Below, one piece after another: positions 8,233 to 16,637 of a stretch of DNA of 64,000 bases. The notes beneath the pieces are model-generated. The model was given only the letters and a program-made list of their open reading frames with translations, made no database searches and was not told the DNA's origin. Made by a program: the position numbers and the translations under genes. Numbering within the stretch: the stretch's first letter is position 1; every line of letters starts with the position of its first letter. Source of the DNA: Leucobacter tenebrionis (GTDB taxonomy: Bacteria; Actinomycetota; Actinomycetes; Actinomycetales; Microbacteriaceae); NCBI RefSeq assembly GCF_019884725.1, contig NZ_CP082322.1, positions 2,604,001-2,668,000 on the forward strand, read 5' to 3'.

Positions 8233-9222
8233 TCAGCCGACTGCCGAGTTCAACGACGCGGCGCTGCTCTCGACGTGCATGGACAGGGCAGTCCGGTACT
8301 GCGACGGGGTAACGCCGAATCGTTGACGGAACCATCGCGAGGCTACCCGTGGATCACTCCAACCCACCGCTTGAGACGCGCAAGCGAGCGACATGTCGGT
8401 CTCTTCGATAAGCCGAGTGAACTCAGTGACGCGAACCTCCGTGAGAAATCGCATCGGCGGTGCGCCCGCGTACCGGGCGAACAAACGAGTCAGATGTGTG
8501 CGAGACAGTGCGACCTCCCGCGCCAGCGACGACACCGTCCACGGCTCGGCGAGCCTGGCGCGCAGCACGTGAACTGCTTTCCCGATATGCCCGACCAGCA
8601 CTGGGTCGGTCAGGCGACCATCCACAGGGTGCCACGCATCCACGAGACCTTCTGATCGGGCGTCCGGGGCGAGGAAGACAGGCACGACCTCGGCAACCCA
8701 CCGCGCGACGAACTCGATCGTGCGGGCGGTCACCAACTCCAACGGCTGACGATTCGTGTCGAGCAAGCTGAGCTGCCGCCAGATCGGCTCCAGTGCGTGT
8801 AAGCGCTCTTTCCCAACATGCAGCACGAGCGGCGCGCCATCCCAATCATCAGGATGAAGACCAGGAACGAGGCGCTGCTTGATCGGCAGAAAGCATTCCA
8901 TCTGCCTTCGCCACAGTTCATCGTCGGCGTACACCGTCCAGGCCCGCACCTCAGGCTTCGGGACCAACTGACACCACCTGCCAGCCCCGACCGCGACCGC
9001 AGAACCCGTCGGCAAGATCACGTTCCGTTCCCTCGTCCGGATCTCGCAGACGCCATCGACGACATTGACGATCTTCGCGAACGGGAATACCGCACGCGCT
9101 GTCGGCAACCGCCGCACCATCTCAACGGCGGCTATCCGCATCGGCAAGCCGCTGTGCAGGGCTGCGCTTTCCAGCGGAGCGGCCTGCGTCGAACACACTT
9201 GCGCTGAGTACGGCGCCATGGC
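8233..9222 (-). CDS. AraC-family transcriptional regulator
   Basis: About 330 residues. The C-terminal 100 residues are a double helix-turn-helix of AraC/XylS type: SSLAREVALSRTHLTRLFARY, then ASQAVGWSDPRVASRWFRQRFG, ending in VTPSQYR. The N-terminal part, with a short beta-rich stretch (GSAVAVGAGRWCQLVPKPEV), looks like a cupin-type ligand domain. The start is uncertain: ATG at 9222 was taken, with alternatives at 9327 and 9144. The C-terminal end lies 250 bp from the conjugation operon, and that gap shows no gene. No adjacent structural gene on the same strand suggests its target, so the ligand is unknown. Confidence 0.78.
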   Translation of the reverse strand, partial: AMAPYSAQVCSTQAAPLESAALHSGLPMRIAAVEMVRRLPTARAVFPFAKIVNVVDGVCEIRTRERNVILPTGSAVAVGAGRWCQLVPKPEVRAWTVYADDELWRRQMECFLPIKQRLVPGLHPDDWDGAPLVLHVGKERLHALEPIWRQLSLLDTNRQPLELVTARTIEFVARWVAEVVPVFLAPDARSEGLVDAWHPVDGRLTDPVLVGHIGKAVHVLRARLAEPWTVSSLAREVALSRTHLTRLFARYAGAPPMRFLTEVRVTEFTRLIEETDMSLACASQAVGWSDPRVASRWFRQRFGVTPSQYRTALSMHVESSAASLNSAVG

Positions 9223-9589
9223 GCTTCGGACAGGATCGTGAGATTCCGCCGTGATCTTCTCCTCTCTGAGTTGAGCCGTGTCCACCTCTTGTGCTTCTCG
9301 GGCGCGGCGCAATCGCGGGTTCTTCATGCAGGAGGCGCAGGGGAACCTCGCGGGAGTGTCGCCTGCGCTCCGAAGCCGTTCTACGGGGCGGCGAGCACGA
9401 GAGAGGCCCGACACGAGATGTGACGCTACGTAACGTCGTAGTGAGCGACGCGTGAACGTCCACACGCCGACGCAAGATCACCCGACAGGAGCAGGTCAAA
9501 CCTCCCGTGTTCTGGGTGCTGTAGGCGGTGATGCGGTTCATCGGATGATGGCGAGAGCCACAGTTCGTCACATCGATGTCAACCAGAAT

Positions 9590-9604
9590 CCTAAACATGT
9601 TAGG
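9590..9604. promoter_or_regulatory. Inverted repeat, likely TetR autoregulatory operator
   Basis: CCTAA-ACATG-TTAGG forms a 5-bp-arm inverted repeat about 28 bp upstream of the TetR gene start. A further half-site CCTAA lies at 9611-9615. The position in the promoter region suggests autoregulation. Binding is inferred. Confidence 0.5.
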
Positions 9605-9632
9605 GTAAATCCTAATAAGGGAAGGTGATGAA

Positions 9633-10241
9633 GTGAATCGTGCGCGGCTCACGACGGAGCGTCTCGTAGAGGATGCGTGTCGTCTCGCGGATGAACAGGG
9701 GGTGGAACGGGTCACGATGTCTGCTCTTGCTCGGCGTGCCGGGGTGCAGGCAGCGAGCCTGTACACGCACGTTCGCAGTTTGCGGGATCTGCGGACTCGC
9801 ATGGCGCTTCGGGCGCTTTCTGAGCTTTCCGATCGCTTGTCCGCGGCGCTGTCAGGTCGGTCGGGGCGTGACGCGTTGACGGCGTTGGCGGCTACGTACC
9901 GGTCGTACGCGGCAGATCATCCTGGGCGGTATGAGGCTGCGCGCCTGCGGTTGGATTCGCCCACTGCGCACTCGAGTGATGGCCCGCGGCATGTGCAGCT
10001 GACTGGGGCGGTGTTGAGGGGATACGAGGTTCCGGAGGAAGAGCAGGTGCATGCCGTCCGGTTCATCGGTGCAACCATCCACGGCTACATCGAACTGCAG
10101 CGTTCGGGTGGGTTCGCACACTCACAGCCCGACCCTGAGGTCAGCTGGCAACGCTGTATCGATGCGCTACATCAACTGCTCAGTCATTGGCCAACGCATC
10201 GAGATGAACGTGAAGGAGGATCTAGTGGAGATCACAGCTGA
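9633..10241 (+). CDS. TetR-family regulator
   Basis: 202 residues from a GTG start with GGGAAGG 8-14 bp upstream. The N-terminal helix-turn-helix is typical: TTERLVEDACRLADEQGVER, then MSALARRAGVQAASLYTHV. The C-terminal ligand domain of about 140 residues is helical (TetR_C-like, with GATIHGYIELQRSG). The 3' end overlaps the downstream SGNH hydrolase start by 17 bp, so the two are co-transcribed and probably coupled. An inverted repeat sits just upstream. The simplest reading is an autoregulated repressor controlling a hydrolase; the ligand is unknown. Confidence 0.88.
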   Translation: MNRARLTTERLVEDACRLADEQGVERVTMSALARRAGVQAASLYTHVRSLRDLRTRMALRALSELSDRLSAALSGRSGRDALTALAATYRSYAADHPGRYEAARLRLDSPTAHSSDGPRHVQLTGAVLRGYEVPEEEQVHAVRFIGATIHGYIELQRSGGFAHSQPDPEVSWQRCIDALHQLLSHWPTHRDEREGGSSGDHS

Positions 10242-11379
10242 ACTTGTTCGTGGTGCTGTCGAGATCGAGCGCACCGAAACTGGCGTTCGACCGCATCGCC
10301 TACCTGCGTGGGCTCGGCGTCAAGCAGATGCGCAGCTCGAGCTAGCCGAAGCGCAGCCCGCGGGAGTTCGAGTCGCTTTTCGATCTGCCGCAACACGCGT
10401 GACTCTTGTGGCTCGCGCTGAGCGGTTCGGTTACGTCGGCGTTCCGCTGCGTGCGCCGGGCGTGTTCGATGTACTCGTCGACGGGGAACTCGTCGCCTCG
10501 GCCTCGCTTTCGAGCGCGGTTCAGATCCTTCGTGACCTCACCACTGGCGAGATCACCCGCTCAGAGGCCGAGCCGGAAGAGCTGACCTTTGAGCTCGGCG
10601 TGTCCGGTGGCGTGGAACGTCTGGTCGAGATATGGCTGCCGTATTCGGAGTCAGTCGAACTGATCTCCATTGACGCAGACGAGCCGCTCGCTCCGGCGCA
10701 CCGGCCAGCTCCAACATGGGTTCATTACGGGTCCTCGATCAGCCAGGGATCTAACGCAGCCAGCGCGGCCACCATCTGGACGGCGGTTGCCGCGCGTCTC
10801 GGAGGCGTAGAACTCACGAACCTGGGCTTCGGTGGCAGTGCCCTACTGGACCCGTTCGTCGCACGAACGATACGGGATCTGCCCGCCGACTTGATCTCCG
10901 TGAAAGTGGGGATCAACATCGTCAACGCGGATCTCATGCGCCGTCGCGCTTTCGCCCCGGCACTCCATGGCTTCCTCGACGTGATCCGGGACGGTCACCC
11001 CGACACGCCTTTGCTGCTGGTCACCCCGCTGTGGAGCCCGATCTTCGAACACACACCCGGGCCCGGAGCGTTCGACCCTGACGCGCTCTCCCGGGGAGAG
11101 ACGAGATTCGTCGCTGCCGGCGACCCAGCGGAGGTCCGAAGTGGAAAGCTTGATCTCGCCACGATCCGCGCTGACATCGACCGGGTAGTTCACGACCGTT
11201 CCGCGTCCGACCCGAACCTTTTCCAACTCGACGGAATGGCCCTCTACGGGGCGAGCGATGCACAGTCACATCCACTCCCAGACGACCTCCACCCTGATGC
11301 GGCCACCCACCGGCTTCTCGGGGAGAGGTTCGCCGAGGAGGTTTTCGGCGTTGAGGGGGCGATCCCCACCACAAAGTGA
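10225..11379 (+). CDS. SGNH/GDSL-type hydrolase with N-terminal jelly-roll-like domain
   Basis: 384 residues. The GTG at 10225 has AAGGAGG at 10213-10219 and lies inside the 3' end of the TetR gene. Residues 1-150 are beta-rich. The SGNH hydrolase part follows, with block I WVHYGSSISQGSNA (catalytic Ser in GSSIS), block II NLGFGGSALLDPF (Gly), block III VKVGINIVNAD (Asn) and block V DDLHPDAATH (Asp and His). These enzymes act as esterases or carbohydrate deacetylases. There is no signal peptide, so it is cytoplasmic. The layout with an N-terminal beta domain resembles SGNH_3-like acetylxylan esterases, but the substrate is not predictable. Confidence 0.85.
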   Translation: MEITAELVRGAVEIERTETGVRPHRLPAWARRQADAQLELAEAQPAGVRVAFRSAATRVTLVARAERFGYVGVPLRAPGVFDVLVDGELVASASLSSAVQILRDLTTGEITRSEAEPEELTFELGVSGGVERLVEIWLPYSESVELISIDADEPLAPAHRPAPTWVHYGSSISQGSNAASAATIWTAVAARLGGVELTNLGFGGSALLDPFVARTIRDLPADLISVKVGINIVNADLMRRRAFAPALHGFLDVIRDGHPDTPLLLVTPLWSPIFEHTPGPGAFDPDALSRGETRFVAAGDPAEVRSGKLDLATIRADIDRVVHDRSASDPNLFQLDGMALYGASDAQSHPLPDDLHPDAATHRLLGERFAEEVFGVEGAIPTTK

Positions 11380-11549
11380 CAGTGACTGCGTTGATCTGAT
11401 CGTTGCGTTGAGCGAGCCAGATCCCCAGCCTTCGTAGAGGATTCGGCGAGCTGACTGGTGCGTCGCGGCCGTCTGATGCCTCTCGTTCGGCGCGCGCCCG
11501 TCGTGACCATGCCGTCGACCGGCTGATCCCGCCCCCGGCGCAGGCCGAG

Positions 11550-11834
11550 CTACACGTCCTCGTCGAGGATGTGCCGATCGAGTTGCTGGGGGGAGGCGGA
11601 GCGGGCGGCGAGGAGTCCGCCGATGCCGGGGATGAGGGAGAGCACCCAGACGATGTGTCGGTCACCGCGGACGAGGATCGCGGTGATGACGGTGGCCATG
11701 TACGCCAGGCCGTGCAGCGGCCCGAGAATCTGCGAGATCGCGGGTGCATGCACGGTGAGCATGTTGGCGAGCATGAGGATGAGGGTGACCAGTTCGGCCG
11801 TCCCCGCGATCTGGAGCATGCGGCGGGGACTCAT
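11550..11834 (-). CDS. DUF3817-like small membrane protein
   Basis: 94 residues with three hydrophobic segments and the conserved ISQILGPLHGLAYMATV stretch seen in DUF3817 proteins. The start ATG overlaps the stop of the DUF2269-like gene (ATGA at 11831-11834), so it is the last gene of a coupled minus-strand operon. The function of the family is unknown. About 170 bp between this gene and the SGNH hydrolase hold nothing recognised. Confidence 0.7.
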   Translation of the reverse strand: MSPRRMLQIAGTAELVTLILMLANMLTVHAPAISQILGPLHGLAYMATVITAILVRGDRHIVWVLSLIPGIGGLLAARSASPQQLDRHILDEDV

Positions 11835-12316
11835 AGCCCGACGCCCGTGGTCGATCCCGGCCGGTAGATCATGAGGACGACGACGATGGCCCACACCACG
11901 TTGAAGATCCCGGTGACCATGCTTAGGCTCCCCGGGATCCGGTCGAGCGAGGGCTGGGCCGGATCGGCTGCGTCGGGGTCGAGAGCGCGGACGAGGTGTG
12001 ACTGTCTGGGCAGGATGAAGGCGATGAGCAGGACCGCGGCGATCGCGGTGAGGATCATCGACGCGATCAGCCACGCGTCGCCGAGGACGCCGATGCTCGC
12101 CGCTGTGGCCAGCCCGAACACGGGCACCAGGACGGCGATCACGCTGTAGACGCGGGTGACGCGGTGCAGGATGCGTGCCACCGCGGCCTTTCGGGGATCG
12201 TCCGGGGATGCCAGCGCGAGCCGGGCGAACCGGGGGAACATGCTCGCGGCGATCGCGACGGGCCCGATGGTGAGGATTGCGGCGAGGACGTGGACAGACA
12301 GCAGGAAGGCGTTCAT
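11831..12316 (-). CDS. DUF2269-like integral membrane protein
   Basis: 161 residues with four hydrophobic helices: MNAFLLSVHVLAAILTIGPVAIA at the N-terminus, then segments at about 53-75, 82-104 and 130-155. The pattern resembles DUF2269 membrane proteins. The start at 12316 overlaps the stop of the upstream beta-rich protein gene by ATGA. The upstream in-frame extension is Arg/His-rich and was rejected. Function is unknown. It travels with the DUF3817-like gene and a DJ-1 enzyme, suggesting a stress-related membrane module, which is inference only. Confidence 0.68.
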   Translation of the reverse strand: MNAFLLSVHVLAAILTIGPVAIAASMFPRFARLALASPDDPRKAAVARILHRVTRVYSVIAVLVPVFGLATAASIGVLGDAWLIASMILTAIAAVLLIAFILPRQSHLVRALDPDAADPAQPSLDRIPGSLSMVTGIFNVVWAIVVVLMIYRPGSTTGVGL

Positions 12317-12630
12317 CGGGTGACCCGCTCTCCGGTGACGTGGGTTTGCGGCAACCGTCCGGCTCGGGATACCCCGGTGAGGCTGTCGCCGGTGATGGTG
12401 ACGTCGTATTCGAGGTTGAGCCGGAGGGGCTTGGTGATCTGCTGTCTCCACGTGGCGTGCTGGCCATCCGGGGTGTCTTCGGTCACAAGGTCGGTCAGGG
12501 GGACTGCTTCGCCCGCGCCGTGCGCCGTCCCGGTGACCGAACCGTCATGTTCTTCGAAGTGGTAGTTGGCTTCGATGGTCCCGATGGGAGTTTTCATCCT
12601 CAGTCGCCAGTCACCGCAGATGGGGTTCAT
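12313..12630 (-). CDS. Small beta-rich protein of unknown function
   Basis: 105 residues from an ATG at 12630 with GAAAGGAA upstream. The sequence (GDWRLRMKTPIGTIEANYHF, then WRQQITKPLRLNLEYDV, then GVSRAGRLPQTHVTGER) is predicted beta-rich and resembles small lipocalin-like or FABP-like barrels found in many actinobacteria. It has no membrane segment or signal peptide. It is first in a three-gene coupled operon with two small membrane proteins and follows the DJ-1 gene by 24 bp, so all four may be one transcript. Ligand binding is only a guess. Confidence 0.65.
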   Translation of the reverse strand: MNPICGDWRLRMKTPIGTIEANYHFEEHDGSVTGTAHGAGEAVPLTDLVTEDTPDGQHATWRQQITKPLRLNLEYDVTITGDSLTGVSRAGRLPQTHVTGERVTR

Positions 12631-12653
12631 TCGCTTTGGTGTTCCTTTCGTTC

Positions 12654-13352
12654 TCAGGTCCGGATGCTCACGGCGTGGGGGGCTTTGGGCACCGTGGTAG
12701 GGGCCTTGCCGGCGGCGCGCCAGACGGTGCCGCGTCGCTCGTACTCGAAGAGTTCCTCGACAGCGTGGGCGATCCGGGGTCCGAAGTGCCGTTCTAAGAG
12801 GTAGAGGGCCAGGTCGAGCCCGGAGGTGACGCCGCCGGCGGTGACGAGGTCGCCGTCGTCGACGACGCGGGCGTTGACCGCTGTCGCGCCGGTCGCCTCC
12901 AGCAGTGGCATTCCGAGGGTGTGGGTGACGACGTTGCGGCCCTCGCAGAGTCCGCCCATCGCCAGCGCGAGCGAGCCGCCGCACACTGCCGTGACCAGGA
13001 CGTCGGGGTCGCGCATCGCGTTGGCGATGAGCGGGATCGCCCCGGTCGCCGCGAACCGTGCCAAAAGGACCGGGATCGTCTCGGCGCCCTCGTCGGGGTC
13101 GCCGTCAACCGGCCCGGATGCACCGGGCACGAGCACGATCCCCGGCCGGTGGGGATCGAGCGCCGCCGTCGCGCGGAGCCTGAGGCCCTGCGAGCCGGAG
13201 ACGACATCGCGCGCCCCTTCGGCGCTGACCAGAGTGATGTCGAGTGCGTTGTCGAGGAAGTACTCGCTGCCTGCGACGAACACCTCGAACGGCGCGATCA
13301 CATCGAGCGGATCAAACCCGTCGAACAGCACGATCTGCACGGACATCGACAC
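12654..13352 (-). CDS. DJ-1/PfpI (GATase1-like) family protein
   Basis: 232 residues. It shows the DJ-1/PfpI fold: VQIVLFDGFDPLDVIAPFEVF at the start, IVLVPGASGPVDGD, and VTAVCGGSLALAMGGL with the nucleophile elbow cysteine (Cys in AVCGGS), then GGVTSGLDLALYLLE. The pattern is close to isonitrile hydratases and ThiJ-like proteins. It is divergent to a GlxA-type AraC regulator at 13509, a common arrangement in which the regulator contains a related GATase1-like sensor domain. The start used is the ATG at 13352; MSVQ at 13346 is also possible. The substrate is not known. Confidence 0.83.
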   Translation of the reverse strand: MSMSVQIVLFDGFDPLDVIAPFEVFVAGSEYFLDNALDITLVSAEGARDVVSGSQGLRLRATAALDPHRPGIVLVPGASGPVDGDPDEGAETIPVLLARFAATGAIPLIANAMRDPDVLVTAVCGGSLALAMGGLCEGRNVVTHTLGMPLLEATGATAVNARVVDDGDLVTAGGVTSGLDLALYLLERHFGPRIAHAVEELFEYERRGTVWRAAGKAPTTVPKAPHAVSIRT

Positions 13353-13508
13353 GGGAACTCCCTTGCGTTGGCGGAAACGGCGGCGACGCTATCGAGTCTC
13401 CGGCCTGTTCCGATCGGGCACAATCGGCCCGATGGCCAATGATCGCCGGAATCTGGCCACGCGTTCTGAACGTCAATCTCGCGCTTGAATATCTGTAGGA
13501 TGCACGGT

Positions 13509-14480
13509 ATGTACACCGTCGTCGCGCTCGCTCTTCCTGATGTGATCGCGTTCGATCTGGCCACCGCAGTGGAGACGTTTGGTCGTGTGACGCTCCCGGA
13601 CGGGCGCCTGGCGTATCGGGTGATCGTCGCCGGGACGGCGCCCACGGTCGACGCGGGCCCCCTCCAGATCGCCACGAGCGTGGGTCTCGAAGCGCTGGAG
13701 CGAGCGGACACGATCATGGTTCCAGGGCGCAACGACGCGGCCGCGCCGCTCCCGGACGGCGTCGCGGACGCGCTCCGTGCGGCAGCGGCGGCGGGGACGC
13801 GCATCGCTTCGATCTGCGTGGGGGCGTTCGTGCTCGCAGACGCAGGGCTCCTCGATGGGCAGCGCGCGACGACCCACTGGCTCGCCACCGATCTGCTCGC
13901 ACGACGGTTCCCGCGGGTGATCGTGGAGCCGGATGTGCTCTACACCGACAATGGGCAGGTGCTCACTTCGGCGGGTGCGGCCGCAGGGCTGGACCTGTGC
14001 CTGCACATGATCCGTCGGGACTTCGGTGCAGCGGTCGCCGCCCACGCGTCACGGTTGGCGGTCGCGCCGCTGCACCGCACAGGAGGGCAGGCGCAGTTCA
14101 TCGTCCGGAATCCGCCCACCTACCGCACCGCCACGCTGGAGGACGTGCTCGTGTGGATCGAGGAGAACGCCCACCGTCCGCTCACGCTCGCCGACATCGC
14201 AACAGCAGCCCACACGAGCATCCGTACTCTGACCCGACGTTTTCACCAGGAGACCGGGCAGGCTCCCATGGAATGGGTCACCGGTGTGCGCATCCGGCAC
14301 GCGCAGGAGCTGCTGGAGACCACCGACCACAGCATCGAGCGCATCGCCCGACAGATCGGCTTCAGCAGCCCCAGCGCCTTCCGCGACCAGTTCCGCCGCG
14401 CCACCCGAGTCTCTCCCAGCGAGTACCGCGCAACATTCTCCGGCCGTCCGCCATACGACAACGACGAGGCGACCCGGTGA
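13509..14480 (+). CDS. GlxA/FtrA-type AraC regulator with DJ-1-like sensor domain
   Basis: About 323 residues. Residues 1-180 form a DJ-1/PfpI-like domain (VVALALPDVIAFDLATAVETF, TIMVPGRNDAA, IASICVGAFVLADAGLLDG with the conserved Cys, and LTSAGAAAGLDLCLHMI). The C-terminal 100 residues are an AraC double HTH (LTLADIATAAHTSIRTLTRRF and IERIARQIGFSSPSAFRDQFR). ATG 13509 has AGGA 9 bp upstream; ATG 13500 is an alternative. It is transcribed away from the DJ-1 enzyme operon and is its likely regulator. The shared sensor and enzyme fold suggests that both see related small molecules. Confidence 0.87.
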   Translation: MYTVVALALPDVIAFDLATAVETFGRVTLPDGRLAYRVIVAGTAPTVDAGPLQIATSVGLEALERADTIMVPGRNDAAAPLPDGVADALRAAAAAGTRIASICVGAFVLADAGLLDGQRATTHWLATDLLARRFPRVIVEPDVLYTDNGQVLTSAGAAAGLDLCLHMIRRDFGAAVAAHASRLAVAPLHRTGGQAQFIVRNPPTYRTATLEDVLVWIEENAHRPLTLADIATAAHTSIRTLTRRFHQETGQAPMEWVTGVRIRHAQELLETTDHSIERIARQIGFSSPSAFRDQFRRATRVSPSEYRATFSGRPPYDNDEATR

Positions 14481-14514
14481 ACACCGCGGGTGAGCAGGTC
14501 CGCGCGCGGTGTCG

Positions 14515-14811
14515 TTAGCGCGAAGCCAACACCGCCGCTGACGTCAGCGCCTCCGGAGGTGATCCGTGGGGTGTGCTGATCTGGGCCCAGAGGTCGTCGA
14601 GGGACAGGCCGAGCACGATGGCGACCGCGGCAACGGTGGGAAACGCTGGTGTGGCGACCCTGCCGGTCTCGATCTTGCGCAACGTCTCGGGGGAGATCCC
14701 CGCCTCGATCGCGACGTCAAGGATCGAACGTGGACCGCGCGCGACACGGAGTAGTTCTCCGAGCCGCTGCCCGCGTTTGACGTCCTCGCGAGTGAGCGGC
14801 AATCTGACCAT
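14515..14811 (-). CDS. XRE-family helix-turn-helix regulator
   Basis: 98 residues from ATG 14811. It carries a Cro/C1-type HTH: RGQRLGELLRVARGPRSILD, VAIEAGISPETLRKIETGRV, and VAAVAIVLGLSLDDLWAQI. It is divergent from a methionine aminopeptidase gene across a 68-bp promoter region that contains inverted repeats. The size and arrangement suggest a repressor for itself and the aminopeptidase. XRE proteins paired this way with a stand-alone MetAP recur in actinobacteria. The ligand is unknown. Confidence 0.85.
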   Translation of the reverse strand: MVRLPLTREDVKRGQRLGELLRVARGPRSILDVAIEAGISPETLRKIETGRVATPAFPTVAAVAIVLGLSLDDLWAQISTPHGSPPEALTSAAVLASR

Positions 14812-14828
14812 GCCACCAATACTAATCA

Positions 14829-14847
14829 CGGTATAGTCGTACCGGTA
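14829..14847. promoter_or_regulatory. Possible XRE operator between divergent genes
   Basis: CGGTA at 14829-14833 and TACCG at 14840-14844 form an inverted repeat. A second palindrome TACCGGTA (14840-14847) overlaps it. Both sit in the 68-bp divergent promoter region of the XRE and MetAP genes. The arms are short, so this is tentative. Confidence 0.35.
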
Positions 14848-14879
14848 TAAGTATTGGAGATTTGGCGGGAAGGTGCCGG

Positions 14880-15656
14880 ATGATCGAGATCCTCACTCCG
14901 AGCGAGCTGGACCGGGCGCGAGTCACCGGCCGCATCGTCGGCGACGTTCTCCAGCGCCTCAAGGCCCGCTGCCGGGTCGGGACGAACCTGCTCCAGGTTG
15001 ACCAGTGGGCGCGGGAGATGATCGATGCTGCCGGTGCGACCTCATGCTACGTCGACTATGCGCCCTCGTTCGGGCGCGGTCCCTTTGGGCACTACATCTG
15101 CACCGCCGTCAACGACGCCGTGCTGCACGGCATGCCACGCGACTACCGCCTCGCGGATGGGGACCTGCTCACCCTCGACCTCGCGGTCATCAAGGACGGG
15201 GTCGCGGCGGACGCCGCGATCAGCTTCATCGTCGGCGACACCCACAACCCGCAGGACGTCGCGATGATCGACGCCACCGAACGGGCGCTGATGGCCGCGA
15301 TTCATGTTGCCGCGCCGGGGTTGCGGCTGGGGGACCTCTCGCACGCGATCGAGCAGGTGCTGTCGGGCGCCGGCTACCTGATCAATACCGAGTTCGGTGG
15401 TCACGGCATCGGCTCGACGATGCACCAGGACCCGCACGTGTCCAACAAGGGACGACCCGGGCGAGGATACCGGCTGCGGCCCGGGCTGCTGCTGGCCCTG
15501 GAACCGTGGGTGATGGCCGACACCGACCGGCTCATCACCGACCCGGACGACGGGTGGACGCTGCGCAGCGCCACCGGATGCCGCACCGCCCACACCGAGC
15601 ACACCATCGCGATCACCGACCATGGCGCCGAGATCCTCACCCTCCCACAGCAATAG
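14880..15656 (+). CDS. map: Type I methionine aminopeptidase (accessory copy)
   Basis: 258 residues from ATG 14880 with GGGAAGG upstream. Metal-binding residues are in the expected order: LTLDLAVIKDGVAADAAIS (two Asp), GGHGIGSTMHQDPHV (His), LALEPWVM (Glu) and HTEHTIAI (Glu). It removes N-terminal Met from nascent proteins in the cytoplasm. It lacks the N-terminal SH3-binding zinc finger of some actinobacterial MetAPs. Its pairing with an XRE regulator, immediately followed by IS debris, suggests an acquired accessory copy rather than the housekeeping gene, which normally sits near ribosomal protein genes. A target-duplication resistance role is speculation. Confidence 0.88.
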   Translation: MIEILTPSELDRARVTGRIVGDVLQRLKARCRVGTNLLQVDQWAREMIDAAGATSCYVDYAPSFGRGPFGHYICTAVNDAVLHGMPRDYRLADGDLLTLDLAVIKDGVAADAAISFIVGDTHNPQDVAMIDATERALMAAIHVAAPGLRLGDLSHAIEQVLSGAGYLINTEFGGHGIGSTMHQDPHVSNKGRPGRGYRLRPGLLLALEPWVMADTDRLITDPDDGWTLRSATGCRTAHTEHTIAITDHGAEILTLPQQ

Positions 15657-15690
15657 ATGCCCCGATAGCGTCACCGGCCCCCGCCGCTGA

Positions 15691-16262
15691 GGACCGTATC
15701 CGGATGAGTTCCGCCAGCGCGCGCTGCGGATGCTGAGCGAGGCTCGCCCTGATCACAAGACCGATCACGCTGCGATCAAGCACGTCGCCGCCAAGCTCGG
15801 CGTCAACCCCGAGACGCTTCGACTGTGGAAGAAGCGCCTCGACGTCGACGAGGGCCGGCAGTCGGGGACCTCGAGTGAGGCGCAGGCGGAGATCAAGCGG
15901 TTGAAGAAGCAGATCGCCGAGTTGGAGAAGGCGAACGAGATCTTGCGGTCTGCGAGCGTGTTTTTCGCGACCGAGCTCGGCCGCCCCTCGTCGAGATGAT
16001 CGCGTTCATCGACAAGATGCGTGATCGTTTCGGGGTCGAGCTCGTGTGCCGTGTGATGCGGCAGGCCGAGGTGGGGTTCCTCACCGCCCGCGGATACCGG
16101 GCCGCGAAAGCGCGTCCGGCGTCAGCCCGGCAGCTGAGAGACGAGCTGCTGATTCCGGAGATCACCCGGCTGCATGCGGAGAACTATGGCGTCTACGGGG
16201 TCCGGAAGATGCACGCGCTGCTGCGCCAGCAGGGCGGGATGATCGGTCGCGACCAGACCGGC
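15691..16262 (+). mobile_element. IS3-family remnant (orfA nearly complete, orfB 5' part)
   Basis: From 15691 the frame reads PPYPDEFRQRALRML and continues as an IS3-type OrfA (HTH PETLRLWKKR plus a leucine-zipper helix) ending at 15999. The N-terminal Met region and left inverted repeat are missing. OrfB starts at 15996 (MIAFIDKMRDRFGVEL) but runs only to MIGRDQTG, where another IS begins at 16263. The DDE catalytic core is absent, so the remnant is inactive. The missing right part is not found beyond the second IS at 17543, so this is a rearrangement scar and not a simple insertion. Confidence 0.8.
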
Positions 16263-16331
16263 GGGCGTGAGGAACGAATGGGTGACGACTGATCGTTAGT
16301 GCCGGGAGGCGCTGGCGGGGAGGATGTCATC

Positions 16332-16637
16332 ATGCCCGGTCCCTATCCGAAAGAGTTCCGCGAGGACGTCGTCGCGGTCGCTCGTAGCCGCGAGAGCGGC
16401 GTCACTATCAAACAGATCGCCACCGACTTCGGTATCAGCGAAGCAACGCTGCAGAATTGGCTCCGCCAAGCCGATATCGAAGACGGCAACCGTCCCGGTC
16501 AGACCGCCGCCGATGCCGCCGAGGCCCGGGAGTTGAAGAAGCGGATCCGCCTGCTCGAACAAGAAAACGAGGTCCTTCGCCGTGCAGCGGCGTATCTGTC
16601 GCAGGCGAATCTGCGTCTCGGTGGCTCCCTAAAATGA
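16332..16637 (+). CDS. IS3-family transposase OrfA
   Basis: 101 residues from ATG 16332 with GGGGAGGA upstream. The N-terminal part has an HTH (SGVTIKQIATDFGISEATLQNW). It is followed by a leucine-zipper helix (ARELKKRIRLLEQENEVLRRA) that mediates dimerisation and OrfAB formation. The gene ends in an ATGA overlap with orfB, so OrfB can be made by coupling; a frameshifted OrfAB fusion is the usual active transposase. The longer in-frame extension to 16299 lacks a ribosome site. Confidence 0.88.
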   Translation: MPGPYPKEFREDVVAVARSRESGVTIKQIATDFGISEATLQNWLRQADIEDGNRPGQTAADAAEARELKKRIRLLEQENEVLRRAAAYLSQANLRLGGSLK

